Source: Fibrobacter sp. UWB5
GTDB lineage: Bacteria > Fibrobacterota > Fibrobacteria > Fibrobacterales > Fibrobacteraceae
Assembly: GCF_002210295.1 (NCBI RefSeq)
Contig: NZ_MWQH01000006.1
Span: 124,001 to 188,000, forward strand
Direction of reading: 5' to 3'
DNA length: 64,000 bases
Shown: positions 16,568 through 24,715 of the stretch, piece after piece
Numbering within the stretch: position 1 is the stretch's first letter
How the letters are laid out: every line of letters begins with the position of its first letter
Translations under genes and position numbers: made by a program
Notes under the pieces: generated by a model
Told to the model about the DNA's origin: nothing
Seen by the model: only the letters and a program-made list of their open reading frames with translations
Database searches by the model: none

Positions 16568-18190
16568 ATGAATATGGTTTCGGCTAAACCGGGATTTTTT
16601 GTACAGGATCGCTTTTTATACAGTAAGGACAACGAAAAGGTTATTCTTCGCGGAATCAACCACATGTTTATTTGGACAGACCGCGAAGGAAAAACCATTC
16701 CCGAAATCGCCAAGACGGGTGCCAACTGCGTCAGAATCGTTTGGAACACCCGCGGCCGCGTAAGCGACCTTGACAACATCATTGCACAGTGCATTAGCAA
16801 CGGAATGATTCCCATTCCCGAAATTCACGATACGACGGGTAACTGGGAACGCTTGAGCGATGCCGTCGATTTCTGGCTCCGCGAAGAAACGGTGCAGATG
16901 ATTTCGAATCACCAGCAGTACTTGATTTTGAATATCGGTAACGAACCGGGCGCAGAATCCAAGTCCGCAGACGAATTCTTCACCGTCTATAATTCCATTG
17001 TCACCAGGATGCGCGCCGCCAACATCCGCATTCCGCTGATGATTGACGCCGACCAGTGGGGCCAAAGCGAAAAGAACCTGCTCAAAGTGGGCCCCAAGCT
17101 CTTGCAAGCCGACCCGGAACACAACCTTTTGTTCTCGCTGCACATGTGGTGGCCCTCGGAACGTCACGATCCGAAAGCTACGGGCTACGCTACCGTTCAA
17201 GACCGAATCCGCGGCGTGCTCGAAGCCTCCGTCGAAAAGAATTTGCCGCTGATCGTAGGCGAATTCGCTCCTGTTGCCGCTGGCGATGTCAAGGAAATCC
17301 CGTATAAGTTCATTATGGCCGAAGCCGAACGCCTGAGCATCGGCTGGCTCGCCTGGAGCTGGGGTCCGGGTAACTTTGACAGCCCCGAAATGGATATGAC
17401 AGTCCACAGCTCATTCAATACCCTGGTGGGCTGGGGCAAGGAAGTCTGCGTCGATAACCCAAACGGCATCCAGAACACGAGCGTCATTCCGACATTCATT
17501 CAAGAAAAGAATTTTGATACAGGCTCCCAGGCAATCGATGCAAATCTGATTCAAAACGGCGATTTTTCTGCCGACGAACCGCTAACCAACTGGCAAGTGG
17601 ACTTCTGGGGCGGCAAGGCCGACGTCAAGGTCACGAACGGCGTTGTCCGTTTTGACATCAAGAAGGCAGGCAAGGAATCCTGGAACCTGCAGTTCAAGCA
17701 GAAACTTTCGCTCCGCGAAGGTATCACCTACATTTTCAGCATGCGCGCCAAGGCTGACAAGCCCCGCACCCTGAATGTGAATATCAAGCGAGATTCCGAA
17801 GAATATACGCCCTACGCCAACGGCCGTATCCTGGACTTGAGTACCAGCTGGCAGAGCTTTAGCTGGAAGTTTACCATGAAAGAAGATACGGACCCCGATG
17901 CCTTGTTGATTTACGATATGGGCGGGGTACCGATTTCTTGGGAACTCAGCGATATTTCGCTTGTGCAGGCCCGCAGCGTAGAAGACCGCCTCAACCGAAC
18001 CTTCCAGCGCAATGTGCAGAAGAATTCGGGCTATTTTAACGCCCCGAATGGCCCTTGGGAATTGCATTTGTATTCCACCAAGGGTGAGCTTCTGGAGGTG
18101 CTCGACAAGGGGCGTGGTGGCGAAGGCATGCGCCAGTACCCCAAAATCGAACGCAGCGGAATCATGGTGGTGAAGGACTTGTCCAAGTAA
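16568..18190 (+). CDS. GH5 beta-mannanase-like glycoside hydrolase with C-terminal carbohydrate-binding domain, no signal peptide
   Basis: This 540-aa glycosidase resembles the GH5 subfamily 8 mannanases: it opens PGFFVQDRFLYSKDNEKVIL, followed by RGINHMFIW and IAKTGANCVRIVW. Catalytic residues are intact: acid/base Glu126 in NIGNEPG and nucleophile Glu232 in IVGEFAP. A beta-sandwich carbohydrate-binding module follows at about 315-465 (NLIQNGDFSADEPLTNWQVDFWG), then a short tail like the C-terminal domains of other Fibrobacter hydrolases. The catalytic domain starts by residue 8, so there is no room for a signal peptide. Reading back in frame from the ATG gives no start codon and no leader. 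Location is therefore uncertain. Mannan is the likeliest substrate. Confidence 0.82.
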   Translation: MNMVSAKPGFFVQDRFLYSKDNEKVILRGINHMFIWTDREGKTIPEIAKTGANCVRIVWNTRGRVSDLDNIIAQCISNGMIPIPEIHDTTGNWERLSDAVDFWLREETVQMISNHQQYLILNIGNEPGAESKSADEFFTVYNSIVTRMRAANIRIPLMIDADQWGQSEKNLLKVGPKLLQADPEHNLLFSLHMWWPSERHDPKATGYATVQDRIRGVLEASVEKNLPLIVGEFAPVAAGDVKEIPYKFIMAEAERLSIGWLAWSWGPGNFDSPEMDMTVHSSFNTLVGWGKEVCVDNPNGIQNTSVIPTFIQEKNFDTGSQAIDANLIQNGDFSADEPLTNWQVDFWGGKADVKVTNGVVRFDIKKAGKESWNLQFKQKLSLREGITYIFSMRAKADKPRTLNVNIKRDSEEYTPYANGRILDLSTSWQSFSWKFTMKEDTDPDALLIYDMGGVPISWELSDISLVQARSVEDRLNRTFQRNVQKNSGYFNAPNGPWELHLYSTKGELLEVLDKGRGGEGMRQYPKIERSGIMVVKDLSK

Positions 18191-18251
18191 CCTTCACACC
18201 CGTGAATATTCCAAGTTGAAATAAAAAAAGTCTAATATTTTTTACAAATAA

Positions 18252-18284
18252 AGCACTTTTTCTTTGAAAAAGTGCTATTATAAT
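18252..18284 (+). promoter_or_regulatory. Hairpin followed by a TATAAT box before the GGDEF pair
   Basis: An 11-bp stem AGCACTTTTTC/GAAAAAGTGCT (18252-18262 with 18266-18276) is followed directly by TATAAT (18279-18284). The hairpin can end the GH5 transcript, although its T run is poor. The TATAAT would be the -10 for the GGDEF gene; no good -35 is seen. Confidence 0.4.
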
Positions 18285-18335
18285 ACATTAAGAAGGATGA
18301 TGTCACAGACATAATACACATGGAGGGCTGTTAAT

Positions 18336-19748
18336 ATGGATCTACAGGAATATGTCGATCAGTTCGATTCGATGACCTGTATCATGTCTGTTGAAAAAAA
18401 ATCAGACGGGTCTTACGGGAAAATACGAATCGAAGTGGGAAATCCTGCATATGTTGCTTCTTTTGACAAAGCAAACGCCCCCATAGCCATGAAAGACGAG
18501 AATGGATTTGTTCCCGGATGCGAATACACGACCTATCTCCCGAAGGATTTAAACTTTGAACATTTTGTTGTAGCCAGCGCAGTCAACAAAAAACCAATGC
18601 ACGCCTACATTCATCCGGACCGTTTTCCAGTCTGGTTCAATATTTTCAGCCTGCCACTGAATATCGACGATCCAGACAAGTATTACTGTACTTACACCCA
18701 AGAACTGTCGAGCGAAGCAAATACCGAGCAGATGACCAATTTGTCGGCCAAGACAACTTCGCAAGTCTTGCAGACCTGCATCAAGCTTCGTAGTTCTACG
18801 AATTTCCTGAAAACGATGGATGAAATCATCCATGATATTCGCATCGCTTGCGAAGCAAGCTATTGCTGTGTCATGCTTACTGATTTTAAAGAAAGGACCT
18901 GCAGTCTTTTAAGCGAAGATATTGCGGTAGGCGTGCCTCAGCATTCCCTCAAGAGTTTTTTGGACGACTCCTTTATTGAATATGCCCAAACCTGGCTTAA
19001 AACCATTGACGGAAGCAATTGTCTAGTCATTCAAGACAAAAACGACATGAACGAAGTCAAGCTGCGCAATCCCAATTGGTACAGGTCGTTAAAAAGCGCC
19101 GAAGTGGAAAGCATTGTTCTGTTCCCGCTTCAGTACAATGGCGAGACGGTCGGATTCATTTGGGCGACCAACTTCGACACCAAGGATACCGACCGCATTA
19201 AAGAAACTCTTGAACTTACGACATTCTTCATAGCCTCAGAAATTGCCAACTATCAACTTCTACAGCGCCTTGAAATGCTGAGTTCGACAGACTTGTTGAC
19301 GGGAGTCATGAACCGTAACGCTATGAACAACCGAGTTCTCCGTATGGTTACCGGTCGCGAGCGCAAGCCTGAATCGATTGGCATTGTCTTTGCCGACTTG
19401 AACGGGCTTAAACCTGTTAACGACAAGGAAGGCCACAACGCAGGAGACTGCCTGCTGAAAGAAGCCGCCTTGATTCTCAAGTTGACGTTCGAAGGGTGTG
19501 AAATTTACCGAGCCGGTGGCGACGAGTTCGTGATTATCGCCTTGGACAAACCTAGAAAAGAGATTGAATCGCTCGTCGAAAAAATCCGGAAGGACTCGGC
19601 GGACCCCCAAAATGTCAGCTTTGCGGTAGGATTTTACTATGATGACAAGGGTGGTGACATCCGTGTTGCAATGCGCGAAGCCGACGCCCTTATGTACGAA
19701 GACAAAAAACAATACTACGACCGATTCCCTGAATTAAGACGAAAATGA
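18336..19748 (+). CDS. GAF-GGDEF diguanylate cyclase, first of a tandem pair
   Basis: This 470-aa cytoplasmic protein is predicted to make cyclic di-GMP from two GTP. About 150 N-terminal residues form a sensor-like domain, a GAF-like domain spans about 160-305, and the GGDEF domain covers about 310-465. The active motif AGGDEF (GGDEF at 394-398) and substrate motif FADLNGLKPVNDKEGHNAGD are intact. The inhibitory-site position reads FEGC instead of RxxD, so product inhibition should be absent. There is no membrane segment. Its stop overlaps the ATG of the next gene by four bases (ATGA), so translation is coupled to a full-length paralogue. Confidence 0.88.
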   Translation: MDLQEYVDQFDSMTCIMSVEKKSDGSYGKIRIEVGNPAYVASFDKANAPIAMKDENGFVPGCEYTTYLPKDLNFEHFVVASAVNKKPMHAYIHPDRFPVWFNIFSLPLNIDDPDKYYCTYTQELSSEANTEQMTNLSAKTTSQVLQTCIKLRSSTNFLKTMDEIIHDIRIACEASYCCVMLTDFKERTCSLLSEDIAVGVPQHSLKSFLDDSFIEYAQTWLKTIDGSNCLVIQDKNDMNEVKLRNPNWYRSLKSAEVESIVLFPLQYNGETVGFIWATNFDTKDTDRIKETLELTTFFIASEIANYQLLQRLEMLSSTDLLTGVMNRNAMNNRVLRMVTGRERKPESIGIVFADLNGLKPVNDKEGHNAGDCLLKEAALILKLTFEGCEIYRAGGDEFVIIALDKPRKEIESLVEKIRKDSADPQNVSFAVGFYYDDKGGDIRVAMREADALMYEDKKQYYDRFPELRRK

Positions 19749-21151
19749 AAAAAGAAGAATTGCAAAAATTCGTTGAATCTTTTCCGACGATGACGAGTAT
19801 TCTATCGGTAGAAAAGCGTACCGATGGAAGTATCGGGACTATCCGCATCGAAGCGGGTAACCAGATCTATATCAAATCCATGGAAAAAAAAGACGAGGAC
19901 GGCAATTCCGTATTCACCCAGACTTTTGTTCCGGGCTCCAATTATGAACGGTACATGGAAAAGGAACTGAACTTCGAGAAGTTCGTTTACCAGAGCGCCA
20001 TTCTGCATAAACCGGTTCACGCTTACATTCGCCCGGAGCGCTTTAATTTTTGCATTAATCAGTTCTTAATGCCCGTCGATGTCGAAGACGACGAAAAGGG
20101 CTATTGCGTCTTTACCCTTGAAATCCAGCCCGAAGAAGACCTCGACACTTCGACAAGGCTTTCTTCTGAAATCTCGCAGAACGTCCTCAAGGCATGCATC
20201 AAGCTGCGCGGTTCAAAGGATTTCAGGAAAACCATGGACGAGGTGATTGAAGATGTACGCAAGATCTGCGATGCAAAATCCTGCAGCGTGTTGCAGACCG
20301 ATTTCAAGGAACGAACCTGCTCCATTTTGACTTGTGCCCGAAGGCAAGACATGCCTCCGCTGGATCTTGATAGGGTATTCAACAACGAATATATCTATAT
20401 CGCGGAATCCTGGATAGAAACACTTAAAGGCAGCAACTGCCTGATTATCCAGAACGAAGCGGACATGGAAATCATTCGCCAGAGAAACCCGAACTGGCAT
20501 AAAACAATGATGTCTGCCGGTGTCGAAAGCCTGGTTTTGCTGCCGTTGATGCACAACAACGAATTTGTCGGATTCATTTGGGTGACCAATTTCGACACCT
20601 CCAAGGTCTTACGCATTAAAGAAACCCTTGAACTGGTTACCTTCTTTATTGCCTCCGAAGTGGCCAGCTACAAACTGGTGCAGCGCCTTAGATTCTTGAG
20701 CAACGAAGACTTGTTGACCGGCGTGAACAACCGTAACGCCATGAACAACAGGGTGCTTCAATTTGTAAGCGGCGAAGTCCATTACAGGACTGTTTCCGTG
20801 ATTTTCGCCGACTTGAACGGACTAAAGCCCATTAACGACAACGAAGGCCATAATGCCGGCGACGCCCTCTTGAAGAGCGCCGCAGAGATCTTGAAGCAGA
20901 CCTTCTCGGATTGTGAAATCTACCGTGCAGGTGGCGACGAATTTGTCGTCGTGGCAATCGATGTTCCCAAGGAAAGCCTTGAAGCTAGAGTCGAAACGCT
21001 CCGCAAAAAATCCAAGGTCAAGGGCAACGTGAGTTTCGCTATCGGGTTCTACCACGACGAAAACGGGGGAGACGTCCGTAAGGCGATGCGCGAAGCCGAT
21101 GCCCTCATGTACGAAGACAAGAAAGAGAACTACGCCCACAGTCGTGGGTAA
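19745..21151 (+). CDS. GAF-GGDEF diguanylate cyclase, second of a tandem pair
   Basis: This 468-aa paralogue aligns end to end with the preceding gene (same N-terminal domain, GAF-like domain and GGDEF), evidence of a local duplication. The catalytic motif AGGDEF (GGDEF at 396-400) and IFADLNGLKPINDNEGHNAGD are intact. The inhibitory-site position reads FSDC, so again no RxxD. The N-terminal domains differ most, which suggests different signals feeding the same output. It overlaps the upstream gene by four bases and is followed by a strong terminator. Both domain calls are firm; the signals sensed are unknown. Confidence 0.88.
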   Translation: MKKEELQKFVESFPTMTSILSVEKRTDGSIGTIRIEAGNQIYIKSMEKKDEDGNSVFTQTFVPGSNYERYMEKELNFEKFVYQSAILHKPVHAYIRPERFNFCINQFLMPVDVEDDEKGYCVFTLEIQPEEDLDTSTRLSSEISQNVLKACIKLRGSKDFRKTMDEVIEDVRKICDAKSCSVLQTDFKERTCSILTCARRQDMPPLDLDRVFNNEYIYIAESWIETLKGSNCLIIQNEADMEIIRQRNPNWHKTMMSAGVESLVLLPLMHNNEFVGFIWVTNFDTSKVLRIKETLELVTFFIASEVASYKLVQRLRFLSNEDLLTGVNNRNAMNNRVLQFVSGEVHYRTVSVIFADLNGLKPINDNEGHNAGDALLKSAAEILKQTFSDCEIYRAGGDEFVVVAIDVPKESLEARVETLRKKSKVKGNVSFAIGFYHDENGGDVRKAMREADALMYEDKKENYAHSRG

Positions 21152-21163
21152 AAGCCCCGATTC

Positions 21164-21330
21164 ATGATACAAGTTTTAGCCCTCGGATGATCTCCGAGGG
21201 CCTTTTTTTGCGTTATTTTATGACTTTTATCAATGGATTTTGCATGTTTGTATCATGAAAAATCTTTAAATCCGATACAAAAACGCCGGTTTATGTAGTT
21301 TTTAAAAGAATTTTTAACTTTTTGTATCAT
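21164..21330 (+). promoter_or_regulatory. Cluster of TTGTATCAT motifs before the TIGR02147 gene
   Basis: TTGTATCAT occurs at 21248-21256 and 21322-21330, its complement ATGATACAA at 21164-21172, and GATACAA (complement of TTGTATC) at 21274-21280. The last copy ends six bases before the -35 box at 21337. These may be operator sites for a regulator, possibly the TIGR02147 protein itself; that link is inferred. Confidence 0.45.
21179..21210 (+). terminator. Rho-independent terminator after the GGDEF pair
   Basis: GCCCTCGGA (21179-21187) pairs with TCCGAGGGC (21193-21201), followed by seven Ts. Confidence 0.9.
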
Positions 21331-21336
21331 AGTCTA

Positions 21337-21365
21337 TTGACTTTGTTAAGAAAAGATTATATATT
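21337..21365 (+). promoter_or_regulatory. Strong promoter, leaderless configuration
   Basis: TTGACT (21337-21342), exactly 17 bases, then TATATT (21360-21365). The start point would fall at about 21372, next to the A of the ATG at 21373, so the message should have little or no leader. No Shine-Dalgarno sequence is present. Confidence 0.7.
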
Positions 21366-21372
21366 AAGAAGC

Positions 21373-22212
21373 ATGAAACCTGTGATGGAATACACAAGCT
21401 ACCGCGTCTATATTCGCGACTATTATGCCGAGCGTAAGGAACGCTCCGGTTTTACATGGCGCGACTTTGCAAAGGCCGCAGGCTATTCCTCACCTGTGTT
21501 TTTGAAGCTTGTTTGCGACAGTAAGGCAAACTTGAGCGAAGCGGGTATCGAACGCGTCGCCTCTGCCATGGGACTTGTCGGTGTCGAACTGCAGTATTTC
21601 AGACACTTGGTCGCCCTCAATCAAGAAAAATCCTCTGCCGCAAAGAAAAAGATTTTTTCCGAAATGCGCGCTATTGCCAACGAGAATTCTTTTGTGCTCG
21701 TGGGCGAAGAGCAATACGACTATTACGGAAGCTGGCTGAATCCGGTGCTTCGCGAAATGGCCCCGCGCCTGGATGGCGCAACACCCGCCCAGATGGCGGG
21801 GGAGCTCGTCTTTGAAAGCGATGCCGCCCACGTCAAGAGTTCCTTGAAGTTGCTCGAAAAAAACGGATTCCTCAATAAAGACGAGCAGGGCCATTACAGC
21901 CAGACCAATCGCTCCATAACTACAGGCAACCTCGATGTCGCCTCGTTCGCTATCCGTGAAATGCACCGTCAAATGGGCGAGCTCGGCGTTCAAAGCCTTG
22001 ACCAGGTTCCGGTCAAAGAACGTGACATCTCCGGCCTTACCATTGGCATTTCCGAAACCGCCTACGAAAAGATTACTAAAGAAATTGCCGAATTCCGTCG
22101 TCGCATCAGCTCGATCGTGATGGAAGATTCTGGCGAAGAACGCGTTTACAGACTGAACGTGCAGTTGTTCCCCCTCACCAATACCTTGCCCGAGGAGGAG
22201 CACCATGACTAG
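21373..22212 (+). CDS. TIGR02147 family protein, probable regulator
   Basis: This 279-aa protein belongs to the Fibrobacter paralogous family TIGR02147 (DUF4423). It begins MKPVMEYTSYRVYIRDYYAE and then has FTWRDFAKAAGYSSPVFLKL, a helix-turn-helix-like element. Winged-helix-type text follows in the middle (ESDAAHVKSSLKLLEKNGF). The family is thought to act in transcription control but its targets are unknown. The ATG at 21373 is chosen over an upstream TTG because it sits exactly downstream of a TTGACT/TATATT promoter. Its last eight bases overlap the following lipoprotein gene, so the regulator and lipoprotein are translated together. The role is inferred from family and context. Confidence 0.82.
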   Translation: MKPVMEYTSYRVYIRDYYAERKERSGFTWRDFAKAAGYSSPVFLKLVCDSKANLSEAGIERVASAMGLVGVELQYFRHLVALNQEKSSAAKKKIFSEMRAIANENSFVLVGEEQYDYYGSWLNPVLREMAPRLDGATPAQMAGELVFESDAAHVKSSLKLLEKNGFLNKDEQGHYSQTNRSITTGNLDVASFAIREMHRQMGELGVQSLDQVPVKERDISGLTIGISETAYEKITKEIAEFRRRISSIVMEDSGEERVYRLNVQLFPLTNTLPEEEHHD

Positions 22213-23566
22213 GCATTATAAAATAAGTCTTGGCCATTGGGCTGTTGCTTCTTTCGCATTCACGCTATCTGCATGCGGAGTTTTTTGGGCTGGTGGCGTA
22301 GACGAGCAACAGAATACGGTAGCAGGTGTTGCGGACGAAATCGAAACCGAAAATAGTGCCAACATCAAACCGAATACCGATCCCAAAAATTGCTACACAA
22401 GAAATGATACCACCTATTGCATCCACGTTGCCGATGCAAATCTTCCTATTGGTGATACGCTTGTTCAATCGGTGGATTCTGTTCATCTCGATCCGGTAAA
22501 CGTTGACCGACATGACTCAGCCCTTACTCCGACCCCTATTGTCGATGTTACTCCTGTTAAATCCTCCTATTCCATCAAGGGTTACGTAGCAACAGACAAA
22601 GGAACCACCAAATCTATCGAAGTTGCTTTAAAAGATAGCACGTTCGTCGTACAGGGTAATTCAGACGGTTCGTTTGAATTGGCAATTCCTGAAGGAACCC
22701 GTTCGTTCATCGTAAAATCCGTGACCACAAACGGATACGTTTCTGAATCCAATTACTATTTGGTATATGGTTCAGGCATTAATGTCGTGGGTCCTGTTCC
22801 GACAAGCGTAGCAGACGATGTTGACGCCGAAGATCTTGAAGCTCCGCCCGTTCAGACTGTCGAAATGCCGCCCGTAAGCGGTATGACGCCTGGTCCGGGC
22901 CCGGTTTTTGATCCACCGGACACCTCCGCGACAACAATTCCTCCGCAGGATACGACGGACAACAATTCCGATGCAGTCATCCTTTTGCCGAACGATCCTG
23001 ATTACGGTCTCGTATATCACTGGAGCGAATCTAACATGCCGGCAAACGAAAGCGTCGTAAACGATTCTCTCGTCTTTGCTGAAGGTCTTGAAGAACTCAC
23101 TTTCGAAATCACCTTTAAGGTAACGTCCTTCCCTGAAACTCTCAGGTTTAGCAAGAACGTTTTCGGTAAGAAGGGCTTGTTCAACCTCGCCATTACAAAA
23201 TCGTCATGCCATGTCCAGGAACCCGCTTTCGCTTTCTTTATCGGGAACGGATTCGATTTCACCTCTTGCCATGACAAGGCTGTCGTATCTTCGGCAACGA
23301 TTGAAGTCGGTAAAGAAATCACCGTGACCGGCGTTTGGGACGGTAAGCACGTGATGCTCTACAAGGACGGCTTCCTGATTGCCGAACAGATTCTTACCAA
23401 GATTGCAGACATCAACTACATTACTGCCGACAACATTTTTGAAACGCCGTTCATATTCGGCGATAAGGACTTGGATATCTCTATTATAGATGCGCGATTG
23501 GGGAACAAAGCGATCAGTTCTGCCGACGTCTTGTACCGGCACTATCTAAAAGGAGGCGCACAATGA
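22205..23566 (+). CDS. LamG-like lipoprotein in the TIGR02147 operon
   Basis: This 453-aa predicted lipoprotein has lipobox FTLSAC near residue 24, followed by an acidic low-complexity stretch. A small beta domain (SYSIKGYVATDKGTTKSIEVALKDS) resembles carboxypeptidase regulatory-like folds. A Pro/Thr-rich linker at about 215-260 leads into a C-terminal concanavalin/LamG-like domain (FEITFKVTSFPE, ITVTGVWDGKHVMLYKDG). GAGGAGG lies before the ATG, inside the upstream gene. It sits between a TIGR02147 protein and a PAS protein with overlaps on both sides. A surface carbohydrate- or ligand-sensing role is possible but unproven. Confidence 0.7.
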   Translation: MTRHYKISLGHWAVASFAFTLSACGVFWAGGVDEQQNTVAGVADEIETENSANIKPNTDPKNCYTRNDTTYCIHVADANLPIGDTLVQSVDSVHLDPVNVDRHDSALTPTPIVDVTPVKSSYSIKGYVATDKGTTKSIEVALKDSTFVVQGNSDGSFELAIPEGTRSFIVKSVTTNGYVSESNYYLVYGSGINVVGPVPTSVADDVDAEDLEAPPVQTVEMPPVSGMTPGPGPVFDPPDTSATTIPPQDTTDNNSDAVILLPNDPDYGLVYHWSESNMPANESVVNDSLVFAEGLEELTFEITFKVTSFPETLRFSKNVFGKKGLFNLAITKSSCHVQEPAFAFFIGNGFDFTSCHDKAVVSSATIEVGKEITVTGVWDGKHVMLYKDGFLIAEQILTKIADINYITADNIFETPFIFGDKDLDISIIDARLGNKAISSADVLYRHYLKGGAQ

Positions 23567-24054
23567 TGACAGAGAACTCTATCGAATTGGCCTACTTTGA
23601 GGTCAACCAACACGGCCGCCTTTTGAGCGGAAACAGGCGCTTTTGCCGTATGTTCGGTTTTGAGCCTTCGGAACTGCAGTGGCATTACGTTACCGACCTG
23701 TACCGCCATGCAAGCGACTGGAACGCATTCCGCAATGACACCGTGAATGCCAGCTTCAACATGCGTATGCGCAATCGTCGCGGACGCAGTTTCGACTGCT
23801 GCATCACTCGTGAAATCATCCAGAATGCAGACGGCGAAATCGTATTCCGTAATACGGTACACAAGGTGGGCGAGGCTCGCGGCACTACTACCTCGACCAC
23901 TCCGCTTTCCATGGTATTTCTCACGAAGTGCGCTGATTGCGGCGCGCAGATCCGCGTGACATCCGTTGCCGAAACAAGGCTTCGCATGTTGTGCAATCAA
24001 TGCGCTGCAAAGGCATTCCCGGAGACGTACTATACGAAGAGTGCCCAAATGTAA
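23563..24054 (+). CDS. PAS domain protein with C-terminal zinc ribbon
   Basis: This 163-aa soluble protein has a PAS fold at about residues 5-105 (LAYFEVNQHGRLLSGNRRFC, RGRSFDCCITREIIQNADGE), followed by a four-cysteine zinc-ribbon-like end (KCADCGAQ ... MLCNQCAAK). There is no histidine kinase, GGDEF or other output domain, so output is probably through protein contact or nucleic-acid binding by the ribbon. The ATG at 23563 overlaps the stop of the lipoprotein gene; an ATG at 23566 is equally possible. It is the last gene of the three-gene overlapping operon and is followed by a long structured 3' region. Confidence 0.75.
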   Translation: MMTENSIELAYFEVNQHGRLLSGNRRFCRMFGFEPSELQWHYVTDLYRHASDWNAFRNDTVNASFNMRMRNRRGRSFDCCITREIIQNADGEIVFRNTVHKVGEARGTTTSTTPLSMVFLTKCADCGAQIRVTSVAETRLRMLCNQCAAKAFPETYYTKSAQM

Positions 24055-24292
24055 GCCGAAGTTGCCAGGTGTAAACTGGCAATGAAGGCGAAGAAACTGA
24101 GCTGATTGGGAGTTCAGTAAGACCGAAAAAAGGCTTCGGGAGTAAGCCAAAAGCCAGAGTGCGGCATTCGTGAGCCTAAGCGGCTCAGAATAAACGAGCC
24201 GCGAAGGCGAGAGCGAGGCGATGTCACATTCTTGTTAGTGCGATAGAGCCGAGCGGTCATTAAAGGAGAACGAGCAGGGAAGGAGAAAAAAG
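24055..24292 (+). ncRNA. Long structured 3' region or small RNA
   Basis: Between the PAS gene and its terminator lie 238 purine-rich bases without an open frame but with several hairpins. They are TTGCCAG/CTGGCAA (24062-24068 with 24076-24082), GGCTT/AAGCC (24132-24148) and GCGGCTC/GAGCCGC (24180-24186 with 24196-24202). I see no match to tmRNA, RNase P or 6S. It may be a stable 3' UTR, a released small RNA or decayed repeat sequence. Confidence 0.35.
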
Positions 24293-24323
24293 GCGACCTC
24301 TAAGATTTAGAGGTCGCTTTTTT
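24293..24323 (+). terminator. Strong rho-independent terminator
   Basis: A perfect 11-bp stem GCGACCTCTAA (24293-24303) with TTAGAGGTCGC (24307-24317), then six Ts. It ends the TIGR02147 operon. Confidence 0.92.
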
Positions 24324-24370
24324 CAACAAGGATTCGTTTTTTTAACGAAAAGTTTTGACGTTTGCTTGGA

Positions 24371-24691
24371 TTATGCGCCGAAAGCATCGTCTGCGGCAGC
24401 AGAAACCTGCGCCACGTTTTCAGAAGTCATTTCAGGTTCAGCAGCAACGGCAACAGCTTCGTTATCGGACTGTTCACCCGCCTTCTTTTCGGAAATGGAA
24501 AGCTTGCCTTCCTTGAACTTGTACATAGCGATGGTGGTCGGCTTCTTGGTAAGGGTGATATAACCCTGAGTAGCCTGCTTGTTCACAAAGCGGGCTTCCT
24601 GGGCCATCATGACCACTGCGCGGAAAACGGAGCCTTGACATTGTTCGTTTGCGTAAATGTCATCAAGATAGACTCTCTGTTCTTCAGCCAT
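24371..24691 (-). CDS. rpoZ: Probable divergent RNA polymerase omega subunit
   Basis: This 106-aa cytoplasmic protein has an N-terminal half that can be laid on RpoZ: DDIYANEQCQGSVFRAVVMMAQEARFVNKQ matches the helix with the usual NRF..V..AARRARQ pattern. KPTTIAMYKFKEGKL matches the conserved K.TVIAL.EI.EG.. strand-helix. The C-terminal 35 residues are acidic and Ala-rich, as in many omega proteins. The canonical Asn-Arg-Phe is replaced, so the call is tentative. No gmk neighbour is present; the gene stands next to tRNA-Ser. If wrong, it is a small protein of unknown function. Confidence 0.55.
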   Translation of the reverse strand: MAEEQRVYLDDIYANEQCQGSVFRAVVMMAQEARFVNKQATQGYITLTKKPTTIAMYKFKEGKLSISEKKAGEQSDNEAVAVAAEPEMTSENVAQVSAAADDAFGA

Positions 24692-24715
24692 CTAGGTACC
24701 TCTGAAAATGTTTAG

